The position numbers were made by a program, and so were the translations under genes. Under the pieces are notes generated by a model, which ran no database searches, had not been told where the DNA came from, and was given only the letters and a program-made list of their open reading frames with translations. Below are positions 1-8,258 of a stretch of DNA of 64,000 nucleotides, piece by piece. Position 1 is the stretch's first letter. Every line of letters starts with the position of its first letter. The stretch covers positions 85,783 to 149,782 of the forward strand of contig NZ_BOQL01000052.1 in NCBI RefSeq assembly GCF_018332655.1. The letters run 5' to 3'. Origin of the DNA: Actinoplanes auranticolor. Its GTDB lineage: Bacteria > Actinomycetota > Actinomycetes > Mycobacteriales > Micromonosporaceae.

Positions 1-2
1 CC

Positions 3-536
3 GGCCGCCGGCTGCCCGGGCCGGGCGAGGAGCGACCGGCGCACTGGCGTGACCAGATCCACCTGTACGCCGATCGCACGATCGCGATGTACCGGGATCA
101 TCCATGGCTCTGCCAGGTCTCCCGGGTCCGCCCGCCGCTCGGCCCCGGGATGCTGCGCGAGAGCGAGTACGTGCTGTCCACGCTGGGCGCCCTGCCGGTG
201 CCGGAGCGCAACACGGCCGCCGTGACGATCATCATGTTCGTCACCGCCGCGGCCCGGCAGGAGGGCGAGAACGCCCAGCTGCGCCGGGCCAGCGGCGAGT
301 CGAACGACAGCTGGTGGAGCCGGCGCGGCCGGCTGTGGGAGGACTGGTTCGACGTCGAGCAGCATCCCGCGATGACCGACCTGTGGAACGCCGGTGGCTT
401 CGACAAGGGGCCCGACGAGCAGGCCGTGGACGCCTTCGCCTACGGCCTGCGGCTGCTGCTCGACGGGATCGGGCGCCGGTCGCCCGGCGCTCAGTCCAGC
501 GAGACGACCGGGTTGCGCAGCTCGCCGATGCCCTGA
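3..536 (+). CDS. TetR/AcrR-family regulator, C-terminal part (5' truncated by window edge)
   Basis: The frame is open from the first bases, so the gene begins upstream of the window; about 177 residues are present. It looks like the helical ligand-binding and dimerisation domain of a TetR-type repressor. The recognisable stretch is HPWLCQVSRVRPPLGPGML followed by a long helical run, and the DNA-binding helix-turn-helix would lie outside the window. It ends with TGA at 534-536, overlapping the end of the convergent FAH-family gene by 46 bases. Ligand and targets cannot be read from what is here. The TetR assignment rests on the overall C-terminal pattern, so it is moderately sure. Confidence 0.7.
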   Translation, partial: GRRLPGPGEERPAHWRDQIHLYADRTIAMYRDHPWLCQVSRVRPPLGPGMLRESEYVLSTLGALPVPERNTAAVTIIMFVTAAARQEGENAQLRRASGESNDSWWSRRGRLWEDWFDVEQHPAMTDLWNAGGFDKGPDEQAVDAFAYGLRLLLDGIGRRSPGAQSSETTGLRSSPMP

Positions 537-1294
537 ACGCTGACCATCACGGTCTCACCGGAGACGATCTGGCTCACCCCGGCCGGGGTGCCGGTCAGGA
601 TGATGTCGCCGGGCAACAGGGTCATCACGTGCGAGACGTACGACACCAGGGTCGGCACGTCGAAGACCATGTCCTTGGTCCGGCCGAGCTGGCGCACCTC
701 CATCTCGTCCGGGTTGCGCCCCACCTCGCAGCGCACCTCGAGGTCGCTGACGTCGAGGTCGGTCTCGATCCACGGGCCGATCGGGCAGAACGAGTCGAAG
801 CCCTTGGCCCGGGTCCACTGCGGGTCGCTGCGCTGCAGGTCGCGGGCGGTCACGTCGTTGCCGACGGTGTAGCCGAAGATGGCCCGCTGCGCACCCGCCC
901 GGTCCACCCGGCGGGCGCCGGTCGCGCCGATCACCACGGCCAGCTCGGCCTCGTGCTCGACCTGCTGCGACTGCGGCGGGATCCGGATCGCGTCGTTCGG
1001 GCCGATCACCGAGGTGGACGGCTTGATGAAGATCAGCGGCTCCTTGGGCACCTCGTTGCCGAGCTCGGCGGCGTGGTCGGCGTAGTTGCGGCCGACCCCG
1101 ATCACCTTGCTGGAGAAGATCGGCGCGAGCAGCCGGACGTCGGCCAGGGCCCAGCGCTGCCCGGTGAAGCGCACCTGCTCGAACGGGAGGCTGCCGATCT
1201 CGGCGATGGTCAGGCCCTTGGCTCCGGCCCCGGACTCACCCTCGACGACACCGAACGACACGCCACCGGCATGAACAAAACGAGCGAAACGCAC
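491..1294 (-). CDS. Fumarylacetoacetate hydrolase (FAH) family protein
   Basis: A 267-residue single-domain FAH-family enzyme, a group that hydrolyses or decarboxylates acylpyruvates and related 2-oxo acids using Mg2+ or Mn2+. The family pattern is clear: GVGRNYADHAAELG near residue 65, the metal-ligand stretch HEAELAVVIG near 115, ARDLQ and KGFDSFCPIGPW in the middle, and GDIILTGTPAGV near the C-terminus. Two starts compete. ATG at 1306 has no good ribosome site; GTG at 1294 has GGATGGGG about six bases ahead and gives an N-terminus (VRFARFVHAGG) like that of relatives, so GTG is preferred. The 3' end overlaps the TetR gene tail-to-tail. The exact substrate is unknown. Confidence 0.9.
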   Translation of the reverse strand: MRFARFVHAGGVSFGVVEGESGAGAKGLTIAEIGSLPFEQVRFTGQRWALADVRLLAPIFSSKVIGVGRNYADHAAELGNEVPKEPLIFIKPSTSVIGPNDAIRIPPQSQQVEHEAELAVVIGATGARRVDRAGAQRAIFGYTVGNDVTARDLQRSDPQWTRAKGFDSFCPIGPWIETDLDVSDLEVRCEVGRNPDEMEVRQLGRTKDMVFDVPTLVSYVSHVMTLLPGDIILTGTPAGVSQIVSGETVMVSVQGIGELRNPVVSLD

Positions 1295-1371
1295 GGAGAA
1301 CCCCATCCATTAGCTACGAAGACGCTGTGCCGCCTGACAGAAGAGCAACACCAAACCCGATTCGATCGAGG

Positions 1372-1620
1372 CTACGCGCCGCGCGGCACGGGCTCGGTGC
1401 CGAGCCTCGGGAACGGACTGAGCGAGAAGACCACCTCGACGGGCACCTCGAAGTAGTCGCAGATCCGCAGGGCCAGGTGCAGCGACGGACTGAACTCGCC
1501 GCGCTCCAGATAGCCCACGGTCTGATAGTGCACGCCCAGAGCGTCGGCGAGCTGACGCCGCGAGATGCCCCGCTCGGCGCGCAGCATCGCGATGCGGTTG
1601 TACGTGATCTCACTGCTCAT
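1372..1620 (-). CDS. Small XRE-family helix-turn-helix regulator
   Basis: An 82-residue protein consisting almost wholly of one Cro/CI-type HTH domain. Helices 2 and 3 lie at about residues 21-42 (SRRQLADALGVHYQTVGYLE), followed by SPSLHLALRICDYFEVPVE, the signature of the short XRE regulators common in actinobacteria. The ATG at 1618-1620 overlaps the ATG of the divergent hydrolase-like gene (1619-1621) within one CATG, so the longer in-frame extension running through that gene is rejected. Small XRE proteins of this type usually control a neighbouring gene. With overlapping starts, each promoter would lie inside the other gene. Function is inferred from the family. Confidence 0.85.
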   Translation of the reverse strand: MSSEITYNRIAMLRAERGISRRQLADALGVHYQTVGYLERGEFSPSLHLALRICDYFEVPVEVVFSLSPFPRLGTEPVPRGA

Positions 1621-2098
1621 GCCGACTATCACCAGCGCCGACGGCACCCGGCTCCACGTGACCAGCACCGGTGCCGGTCCCGGCCTGGTCGTGGTGCCCG
1701 GCGTGGTCCACGAGCCCGGCGCGGGCCTCGACGACCCGTCGCTCGCCGACATGCCGGGGCCCGGGGCGATGGCCACGTTCCTCACCGGGCTGGGATTCGC
1801 GCCCGTCGGCGTGGTCCCGCTGCCGGCGTACACCGCCTTCGCCTGGTTCCTGCTGCAGGCGCCGGAAGGCCGGGACCAGCGACTTCCGGCCGGTCGGCGC
1901 GTCGCCGCGCCGACGCTGGTCATCACCTCGGACCGGGGCCCGGAGTGGCTGCGCCCGCGCCTGGCGGAGCTCGTTCCGCACGCCCGCTACGTCCGAATGC
2001 CGCAAGTCGATCACCACACCGCCGGCCCCGGCGCACCCGCGGCGGTGGCGGACCTCGTTCGGGCGTTCCTCACCACAGACGACGCCGAGGCTCGATAG
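1619..2098 (+). pseudogene. Alpha/beta-hydrolase-like gene, internally shortened
   Basis: The 159-residue frame has the beginning of an alpha/beta hydrolase (DGTRLHVTSTGAGPGLVVVPG, residues about 8-28) and its end (VAAPTLVITSDRGPEWLRP, then PQVDHHTAGPGAPAAVADLVRAFL, with the histidine strand). Complete relatives are about 230-280 residues and carry a GxSxG nucleophile elbow and an acidic residue in the missing middle. Neither is visible, so the simplest reading is an internal in-frame deletion that left a non-catalytic remnant. Its ATG overlaps the start of the divergent XRE gene. It could still make a stable small protein, so pseudogene status is an inference. Confidence 0.55.
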
Positions 2099-2126
2099 GA
2101 GTGGACTTGCTGGATACGCTGGTGCG

Positions 2127-3065
2127 ATGCGGATCAGCGAAACCCACGCGCTGACCACTGTGCTGCCCTCGGTCAGCTGGATCCCGCTGGCCCGTGCCCA
2201 CGCCGAGCGGGCGGACGAGATGACGGCCGGGCACCGCGCGCGCAAGGCGGCGGGTGAGAAGCATGCCATAGAGGATTTCCTGTACGACTACTACGGCACC
2301 CGCCCGGCCCAGCTCCGCCGCTGGCACCCCGGGGTGGGCACCGGGCTGGCCGCGGCCCCGACCGGGCTGGCCGAGCACGCCGCCTGGAAGTGGTACAAGT
2401 CGTATCCGGACGGCGTCGTGACCCTCGACACAGAGGCGTACATGCACGCCCGCGGCGAGAGCGTCCGCTACATCCACGGCCTGCTCGCGGCGACGGCATC
2501 GCGGCCGGCGTTCTCCGGCTGCTTCGGGCTGCACGAGTGGGCGATGGTCTACCGCCAGCCCGAGCACCGGCACTCCCTGCCGCTGCGCCTGGGCCAGGCC
2601 GAGACGGACAAGGTGGTCGAGGAGCACCCGATCCGCTGCACGCACTTCGACGCGTTCCGGTTCTTCACCCCCGAGGCGGTGGGCCTCAACCGGCTGCAGC
2701 CGACCCGCGCCACCCAGGTCGACCTGGACCAGCCGGGCTGCCTGCACGCGGCGATGGACTGCCACAAGTGGGCGACCAAGCTCGGGCCCGCGGTGCCGGG
2801 CGCCCTGGCGCTGGACTGCTTCGCGCTGGCCGGCGACATCCGCCTGCTGGACATGCAGGCCAGCCCGTACGACCTGACCTCGTACGGCCAGGAGCCGGTG
2901 AAGATCGAGACCGCCGAGGGCAAGGCCGAGTACGTCGCCCGCCAGCGCGAGTTCGCCCGCCGCGCGTCGGCGCTGCGGGCCCGGCTGATCCGGGTGTGCG
3001 AGGAGCTGCTGGGACCGGCGCTGGCGGCGGAGAACCGCGAAGCCGTGGCCCCGCACAACAGCTGA
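2127..3065 (+). CDS. Conserved actinobacterial protein (family often labelled 3-methyladenine DNA glycosylase)
   Basis: A 312-residue soluble protein. The pattern KHAIEDFLYDYYGTRPAQLR near residue 45, followed by RRWHPGVG, belongs to a family widespread in actinobacteria that databases frequently call 3-methyladenine DNA glycosylase. I see no helix-hairpin-helix or other glycosylase signature to support that label. There are conserved-looking CTHFDAFRFFTPEAVGLN and GCLHAAMDCHKWA segments that could form a metal or active site. Start ATG at 2127; longer in-frame extensions run through the hydrolase remnant and are rejected. It stands alone between convergent neighbours. Function unknown. Confidence 0.85.
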   Translation: MRISETHALTTVLPSVSWIPLARAHAERADEMTAGHRARKAAGEKHAIEDFLYDYYGTRPAQLRRWHPGVGTGLAAAPTGLAEHAAWKWYKSYPDGVVTLDTEAYMHARGESVRYIHGLLAATASRPAFSGCFGLHEWAMVYRQPEHRHSLPLRLGQAETDKVVEEHPIRCTHFDAFRFFTPEAVGLNRLQPTRATQVDLDQPGCLHAAMDCHKWATKLGPAVPGALALDCFALAGDIRLLDMQASPYDLTSYGQEPVKIETAEGKAEYVARQREFARRASALRARLIRVCEELLGPALAAENREAVAPHNS

Positions 3066-3070
3066 GCTCG

Positions 3071-3496
3071 TCAGTCGGTGTCGGCGCGCCGGTTGCGCTT
3101 GGTCTGACCGCGCCGCTTCTTCTCGGCGATCCGCCGCTCGACCGAGCCCCGGGACGGCCGGGTGGCCCGCCGGGCCCGCGGCGGCGGCGCGATGGCCCCG
3201 GCCACGAGGGCGGCCAGCCGGGCGGCGGCGGCCTCCCGATTGCGCAGCTGCGAGCGGTGCTCGGAGGCGGTGATCGTCAGCACGCCGTTGACCAGCCGGC
3301 CGCCGAGCTGCTCGAGGGCGCGCTCACGCAGAGCGGCCGGCAGCATCTCGGAGCCGGCCAGATCCCAGGACAGCTCGACCCGGGAATCGGTGGTGTTGAC
3401 CCCCTGGCCGCCGGGGCCGCTGGAGCGGGAGAACCGCCAGGACAGCTCGGCGGCGGGGATCGTCAACCGGTCACTGACCCGTACGTCGTCCGCCAC
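3071..3496 (-). CDS. arfB: GGQ-motif peptidyl-tRNA hydrolase (ArfB/YaeJ-like)
   Basis: A 141-residue class-I release-factor-like protein lacking the codon-recognition domains. The catalytic GGQ lies in SSGPGGQGVNTTDSRVELSW at about residues 24-43; the glutamine positions water to cleave the peptidyl-tRNA ester. A basic C-terminal tail (RRIAEKKRRGQTKRNRR) matches the ArfB tail that enters the empty mRNA channel of stalled ribosomes. It therefore probably rescues non-stop ribosomes. GTG at 3496 gives the family's usual length; the upstream reading belongs to the shadow of the kinase gene. The end lies 5 bases from the convergent gene. Confidence 0.92.
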   Translation of the reverse strand: MADDVRVSDRLTIPAAELSWRFSRSSGPGGQGVNTTDSRVELSWDLAGSEMLPAALRERALEQLGGRLVNGVLTITASEHRSQLRNREAAAARLAALVAGAIAPPPRARRATRPSRGSVERRIAEKKRRGQTKRNRRADTD

Positions 3497-3540
3497 GGGC
3501 CCAGCATGGCAGGCGATCACGCCGGGCCGCCATCCGGTTG

Positions 3541-4737
3541 TCAGGGCCAGGGGCTGAAGGCGGGCGGCGGTTCGGTGTCCGTGCGGTCGGCGGCCGGCAG
3601 CCACAGCACGAAGGTGCTGCCCTTGCCCAGCTCGGAGAAGGCCGCCACCTGACCGCCGTGCGACTCCACGATCTGCCGGACGATCGCCAGCCCCAGCCCG
3701 GTGCGGCGTTGCCGGGAGCGTTCCGCGCCGGACAACGGCTTCCCGCGCCAGAAGCGGTCGAAGACCTTGGGCAGATCCTCGGCGGCGATCCCCGGACCCT
3801 CGTCGGCCACGGCCAGCCACAACCATGATCTGGTACGGCCGGTCGCGACGGTCACGGTGGAGGACCCCGGGGCCAGCCGTACGGCGTTGGACAGCAGGTT
3901 GCCGACCGCCCGGCGCAGCCCGTCGGCGTCGCCGATCAGGTGCAGCTCCGCGGGCAGGTGGTAGCGCAGCCGCAGGCCCCGGTCCGTGATGAAGGACTCC
4001 TCGCCGGCCTCCCGGGCGATCGTGGTGAGCTCCACGTCGGCGTCCGACAGGCCGTGCGCGTCCCGGCGGGCGGTGGCCAGCAGGTCCTCGACCAGCCGCG
4101 ACATCCGTGTCGTGGCCCGGTCGACCACGGCGACCGCCCGCTCGCGTTCCTCCGGGCTCGCCTCCGCCGCGGTGAGCGAGGCGTCGAGGTTCGTCCGGAT
4201 GATGGCGAGCGGGCTGCGCAGCTCGTGCGAGGCGTCGTCGATCAGCTGGCGCTGCGACTGGAAGGCCTCGTCCAGTCTGTCCAACATGGAGTCGATGGTG
4301 TCGGCGAGATCCCGGAGCTCGTCTCGGGGACCGCCGAGCTGGATGCGTCGGGACAGGTCGGTGGCCTGGATCTCCCGGGCCGTGCGGGCTATCGCGCCCA
4401 CCGGGCGCAGCGCCCGGCCCGAGAGCACCCAGCCGATGCCGAGGCTGGCGACGAAGAGGCCGCCCAGCACGATCAGCGAGTAGGTGCGCAGGTTCTGCAG
4501 GGTGTTGTAGTTGACCGCGGCCTCGATATCCGCGATGTCCGCGTAGGGAACGCGCCCCTGATACACCGGACCCTCGAAAAGCTTGGCCTGGGAGGTGGTC
4601 AGCGGGGCCGCGTCCGTGGTCTGCGCCACCGCGAGGTAGATGACCGCCAGGGCCGCCGCGGCCAGCGCGAAGAGCAGCGTGGAGTAGATGACCGTGAGCC
4701 GGAACCGGATCGACCGGAACAGCTCCGGGCGCTTCAC
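3541..4737 (-). CDS. Sensor histidine kinase (OmpR/EnvZ class)
   Basis: A 398-residue membrane kinase. Order of parts: transmembrane helix at about 14-36, an extracytoplasmic loop of about 60 residues, a second transmembrane helix near 98-120, HAMP domain, dimerisation domain with the phospho-acceptor histidine in DDASHELRSPLAIIRTN, then the ATP-binding domain with N-box NLLSNAVRLAPG, G1 VADEGPGI, F-box DRFWRG and G2 GLGLAIV. GTG at 4737 overlaps the response-regulator stop by four bases (GTGA), so the two are translationally coupled. It is the last gene of the moxR operon. The short sensory loop suggests detection of a membrane or envelope condition, which is inference. Confidence 0.95.
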   Translation of the reverse strand: MKRPELFRSIRFRLTVIYSTLLFALAAAALAVIYLAVAQTTDAAPLTTSQAKLFEGPVYQGRVPYADIADIEAAVNYNTLQNLRTYSLIVLGGLFVASLGIGWVLSGRALRPVGAIARTAREIQATDLSRRIQLGGPRDELRDLADTIDSMLDRLDEAFQSQRQLIDDASHELRSPLAIIRTNLDASLTAAEASPEERERAVAVVDRATTRMSRLVEDLLATARRDAHGLSDADVELTTIAREAGEESFITDRGLRLRYHLPAELHLIGDADGLRRAVGNLLSNAVRLAPGSSTVTVATGRTRSWLWLAVADEGPGIAAEDLPKVFDRFWRGKPLSGAERSRQRRTGLGLAIVRQIVESHGGQVAAFSELGKGSTFVLWLPAADRTDTEPPPAFSPWP

Positions 4738-5432
4738 GCCGCCCCGTCCCGCAGCCGGTAGCCCCGCCCGACCACCGTCTCGATCGAGCCCTCGCCGAGC
4801 TTGCGCCGCAGGGTGCCGACCGTGACCCGGACGGTCTGGGTGAACGGGTCCGCGTTGGCGTCCCACACGTGCTCGAGCAGTTCCTCGCTCGAGACCACGT
4901 GCCCGGGCCGGGTCATCAGATACTCCAGGACGCCGAACTCCTTGGGCGTCAACGTCAGCCGCTCCCCGCGCAGGGTCGCGACGTGCCGGGCCACGTCCAG
5001 CACCACGTCGCCGACGGTCAGCACCGACGACGTGCCGGCCGTGTCCCGGCGCAGCAGGGCGCGGACCCGGGCCAGCAGCTCGGCCAGGGCGAACGGCTTC
5101 ACCAGATAGTCGTCCGCGCCCTCGTCCAGCCCGCGGACCCGGTCGTCGAGCCCACCGCGGGCGGTGAGCATGAGCACCCGCAGGTCGGTTTCGCCCGGGG
5201 TGTCCACCTCGCCGTTGCGCAACGAGCGGCACAGCGTGAACCCGTCGCCGTCGGGCAGGTTCACGTCGAGCAGCATCAGGTCGTACTCGTTCACGGTCAG
5301 CCGGTCGTACGCCTCGGCGGCGTCGAGCGCCACGTCGACCGCGTACCCCGTCCGGGCGAGACCGACCCGCAGGCCCTCCGCCAGGTCTTCCTCGTCCTCC
5401 ACCACCAGCAGCCGCATCTGTCGACTATCCAC
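4734..5432 (-). CDS. OmpR/PhoB-family response regulator
   Basis: A 232-residue two-domain regulator. The receiver domain starts at MRLLVVEDEEDLAEGL, with the phospho-acceptor aspartate in LMLLDVNLPDGDG and the conserved lysine in DDYLVKPFALAELLAR. The winged-helix DNA-binding domain follows (LTLTPKEFGVLEYLMTRPGHV, then the recognition-helix region TVRVTVGTLRRKLG). Two starts are possible, 5432 (overlapping the protease gene by 8 bases) or the ATG at 5417, which begins exactly at the receiver domain; neither has a strong ribosome site. It is cotranscribed with the preceding protease and the following kinase and is presumably that kinase's partner. Confidence 0.95.
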   Translation of the reverse strand: MDSRQMRLLVVEDEEDLAEGLRVGLARTGYAVDVALDAAEAYDRLTVNEYDLMLLDVNLPDGDGFTLCRSLRNGEVDTPGETDLRVLMLTARGGLDDRVRGLDEGADDYLVKPFALAELLARVRALLRRDTAGTSSVLTVGDVVLDVARHVATLRGERLTLTPKEFGVLEYLMTRPGHVVSSEELLEHVWDANADPFTQTVRVTVGTLRRKLGEGSIETVVGRGYRLRDGAA

Positions 5433-6303
5433 GGCCGATGAGGGTGGTGGCCACCTGAGCGGCCCGGTCGATCGGCACGGCGAAGCCGATCCCGATGGAA
5501 CCGCCGCCCTCCAGGCTGGCGATCGCGGTGTTCACGCCGACCACTTCGCCGCGCGCGTTCACCAGCGGCCCGCCCGAATTGCCGGGGTTGATGGACGCGT
5601 CGGTCTGCACCGCGGTCTGCCGCACGGTCCCGCCCAGCCGCACCTGCCGGTCCAGCGCGCTGATGATGCCGGCGGTGACCGTGCCGGAGAGACCGAGCGG
5701 TGAGCCGACCGCCAGCACCGGCTCACCGACCCGGGTGGCGCTGAGGTCGGCCCGGTCCAGCCGGCGCAGGGCGGCCGACGGAGTGACCCGCAGCACCGCG
5801 ATGTCGCTGTTCGGGTCGGTGCCGACGACCTCGGCGGTGAGCCGGCGCCCGTCCGAGCCGACCACGCTGACCGCTCCCCCGCCCCGGGCCGCGACCACGT
5901 GGTTGTTGGTGACGATGTGACCGCGGTCGTCGAAGACGAAGCCGGAGCCGGACGCGCCGCCCGAGCCGGTGCGCACCTGCACGGACACCACGCCGGGCAG
6001 GGCCCGGGCGGCGGCGCCGACGAGGTCGGACGGCACCCCGGGTGCGGCCGGCGGCGGCGCAGAGGCCGGGTCGGTAGGAGTGGCTTCCGGCGAACCGGCC
6101 AGGTAACCGGCTGCTCCGCCGGTGCCGGCGGAGATCGCCACCACGGTCAGCCCGGCCGCGGCGAGCAGCGGCCAGCGCCGGGCGGCGCGCGCGCCTGCTC
6201 CGCCGGCGGTGACCGGGGGTACGCCCGGAGCCCGCTCGTCGATGCCGGGTGACAGGAACTCGGGTCCCCGGGGCGACCCGCCCAGCCCAGTGGTCATTGT
6301 CAT
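5425..6303 (-). CDS. Membrane-anchored trypsin-like (HtrA-type) serine protease without PDZ domain
   Basis: 292 residues: a short cytoplasmic N-terminus, one transmembrane helix (about 42-67), a Pro/Ala-rich linker, then an S1C-type protease domain. The triad is visible: His in IVTNNHVVA, Asp in PNSDIAVLRV, Ser in NPGNSGGPLV. The protein ends right after the protease domain, whereas HtrA/DegP proteins usually carry one or two C-terminal PDZ domains. ATG at 6303 has AGGAG eight bases upstream and follows the VWA stop by 12 bases. Its place between a VWA protein and a two-component system suggests an envelope-stress or membrane quality-control role, which is inference. Confidence 0.93.
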   Translation of the reverse strand: MTMTTGLGGSPRGPEFLSPGIDERAPGVPPVTAGGAGARAARRWPLLAAAGLTVVAISAGTGGAAGYLAGSPEATPTDPASAPPPAAPGVPSDLVGAAARALPGVVSVQVRTGSGGASGSGFVFDDRGHIVTNNHVVAARGGGAVSVVGSDGRRLTAEVVGTDPNSDIAVLRVTPSAALRRLDRADLSATRVGEPVLAVGSPLGLSGTVTAGIISALDRQVRLGGTVRQTAVQTDASINPGNSGGPLVNARGEVVGVNTAIASLEGGGSIGIGFAVPIDRAAQVATTLIGRG

Positions 6304-6315
6304 CAGAGAACTCCT

Positions 6316-7296
6316 CTACGGCAGGCGGGCGAACCAGAACATGGAGGCCAGTGCGGCCAGCGCCGCGAACAGCAGGCCGATACCGATGAAGCGCGCCGAC
6401 ACGTCCTGCGTCTCGGTCTCGTAACCGACCGAGCTGCCGATGTCGGCGTACGCGGACCGCAGCTCCTCGGCGCTGCCGGCCTCGAAGTAGTTGCCGCCGG
6501 TGGCGTCCGCGACCGCCTGCAGCGTCTGCCCGTCGACGGGCACGGGCTGGTTGCCGCCACCGCCGCCACCGCCGAGGGCGCTGCCGCCGATGCTCCCGTT
6601 CTCGGTGCCGAAGGAGATCGCGTCGACCGGCACGCCGAGCTCGGTGGCCTGGGCCGCCGCCTCGGCCGGGTCCTGCCCGGCGGTGTTGGCGCCGTCGGAG
6701 AGCACGACGACCCGGGCCGGTGGCACGTCCTCGCCGGCCGTGGCGTCCAGCGTGCGGATCGCCTCCAGCGAAGTGGCGATGGCGTCACCGATGGCGGTAC
6801 CGGCGCGGCCGGCGGTGCCCTCGGCGAGCCGGTCGATGCCGGCCTCGACGGCGGCCCGGTCGGTCACCGGCGGCACGAACACCGAGGCGGTGCCGGCGAA
6901 GCCCACCAGGCCGACGTTGAACTCCTCAGGCAGGTCGGCCACGAACTCGCGCGCCGCGGCCTTGGCCGCGGTGAGCCGGTCCGGGTCCACGTCGGTGGCC
7001 AGCATCGACCGGGACACGTCCACCGCGACCAGCACGGTGGCCCGTTCCCGGGGCACCTGCACCTCGGACTGCGGCCGGGCGAAGCCGACCACGAGCAGGG
7101 CCAGCATGGCCAGGAACAGCCCGGCGGGGACGTGCCGGCGCCACTGCGGCCGGGCCGGTGCGACCCGGTCGAGCAACTTGAGATTGGTGAAACGGACGGC
7201 GTACCGGCTGCGGCGGCGCTGCAGCACCAGGTACGCGACGGCGAGCGCCGCGACGGCCACCAGCAGCCACAGCCGTTCCGGGGAAAGCCATGTCAT
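6316..7296 (-). CDS. Membrane VWA-domain protein (BatA-like)
   Basis: A 326-residue protein with two N-terminal transmembrane helices (about 8-25 and 55-75), a von Willebrand A domain and a C-terminal transmembrane helix, the architecture of BatA/YwmD-type proteins. The metal-ion-dependent adhesion site is intact: DVSRSM, then the Thr in GTAIGDAI and the Asp in VVVLSDGANTAG. A glycine run (SALGGGGGGGNQP) interrupts the domain near residue 240. ATG at 7296 overlaps the DUF58 stop by four bases. In studied systems MoxR, DUF58 and VWA proteins act together as an AAA+ remodelling or metal-insertion machine. Confidence 0.93.
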   Translation of the reverse strand: MTWLSPERLWLLVAVAALAVAYLVLQRRRSRYAVRFTNLKLLDRVAPARPQWRRHVPAGLFLAMLALLVVGFARPQSEVQVPRERATVLVAVDVSRSMLATDVDPDRLTAAKAAAREFVADLPEEFNVGLVGFAGTASVFVPPVTDRAAVEAGIDRLAEGTAGRAGTAIGDAIATSLEAIRTLDATAGEDVPPARVVVLSDGANTAGQDPAEAAAQATELGVPVDAISFGTENGSIGGSALGGGGGGGNQPVPVDGQTLQAVADATGGNYFEAGSAEELRSAYADIGSSVGYETETQDVSARFIGIGLLFAALAALASMFWFARLP

Positions 7297-8258
7297 GGTC
7301 GTGCTCCTGTTCGGGATGCTCGGCCCAGGCGGCGCTGGGCGTACACGTGCCGGACGATGTCCGCGACCCAGTCGCGGTCCGTCCGCAGGCCGAGGTGGGC
7401 GGCACCGGCACGCTTCAGGCCGTTCTCGATGGACGCCTGCTGCCGGCGCGCCGCCTCGGCGTACCGCTCGCGCAGCTTGCGGCTGGCGGTCGGCACCTCC
7501 CGCCGGCGCCCGGTCTCCGGGTCCACCAGGGTCAGCAGCCCCACGTCCGGCAGTTCCTGCTCGCGCGGATCACGGATCTGCACGGCGAGCACCTGGTGCC
7601 GGGCGGCGAGCCGGCGCAGCGGCTGTTCCCAGGCGGGGGCGCCGGGCCCGAGCCCGTCCTCGTCGAGACCGTCGAGGAAGTCCGAGACCACCACCGCGAG
7701 ACCGCGGCGGTTGACCGCGCGGTGCAGGCCGTCGACGGCCTCGGCCAGGGGTACGTGCTCGGTCGTCGGTGCGGAGCGGGGTACGGCGAGCAGCGTGCGC
7801 AACATCCCGAGCAGATGGTTGCGGCCGCCGCGGGCCGGGAACCGCCGTACCCCGCCGGGGCCGAGCAGGTGCGCGCCCAGCCGGTTGCCGGCTCCGGTGG
7901 TGAGGAAGCCGACCGCGGCGACCGACGCGACGGCCAGTTCCCGCTTCTCGAACTCGGCGGTGCCGAAGTCCATGCTCGCGGTGGCGTCGACCAGCACCCA
8001 GGTGGCCAGTTCCCGGTCCGCGTCGAGTGAGCGGACGTGGGCCACCGCGGTGCGCGCGGTCACCGCCCAGTCCATCCGGCGGACCTCGTCCTCGCCGGGC
8101 CGGTACTCCCGGCTGCCGGCCGGCTCACTGCCGATCCCCGGCAGCAGGCCGAGGTACGACCCGTGCAGCATCCCGTCGAGCCGGCGCGTGACCATGAGCT
8201 CGAGCCGCCGCAGCCGCTGTTCCGGGGCGAGTTCGTTGATCGAGGCGCCCTCGTTCAT
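7293..8258 (-). CDS. DUF58-domain protein, partner of MoxR
   Basis: A 321-residue soluble protein of the DUF58 family, itself a degenerate VWA-like fold. The signature SREYRPGEDEVRRMDW lies near residues 49-64 and the MIDAS-like DATASMDFG near 90. DUF58 proteins are thought to recruit or be remodelled by MoxR AAA+ ATPases, and the gene sits directly between moxR and the VWA gene with four-base ATGA overlaps on both sides, as in many MoxR operons. No signal peptide or membrane segment is seen, unlike some DUF58 proteins that carry two N-terminal helices. Confidence 0.92.
   Translation of the reverse strand: MNEGASINELAPEQRLRRLELMVTRRLDGMLHGSYLGLLPGIGSEPAGSREYRPGEDEVRRMDWAVTARTAVAHVRSLDADRELATWVLVDATASMDFGTAEFEKRELAVASVAAVGFLTTGAGNRLGAHLLGPGGVRRFPARGGRNHLLGMLRTLLAVPRSAPTTEHVPLAEAVDGLHRAVNRRGLAVVVSDFLDGLDEDGLGPGAPAWEQPLRRLAARHQVLAVQIRDPREQELPDVGLLTLVDPETGRRREVPTASRKLRERYAEAARRQQASIENGLKRAGAAHLGLRTDRDWVADIVRHVYAQRRLGRASRTGARP

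Noticed and set aside
1327..2154. Plus-strand frame antisense to the XRE gene
   Set aside because: Composition is Arg/Pro-rich with no family signal, while the XRE gene on the other strand is a clear HTH protein.
2127..3065. 3-methyladenine DNA glycosylase activity
   Set aside because: The family label is common, but I see no glycosylase fold motif or catalytic aspartate context supporting it.
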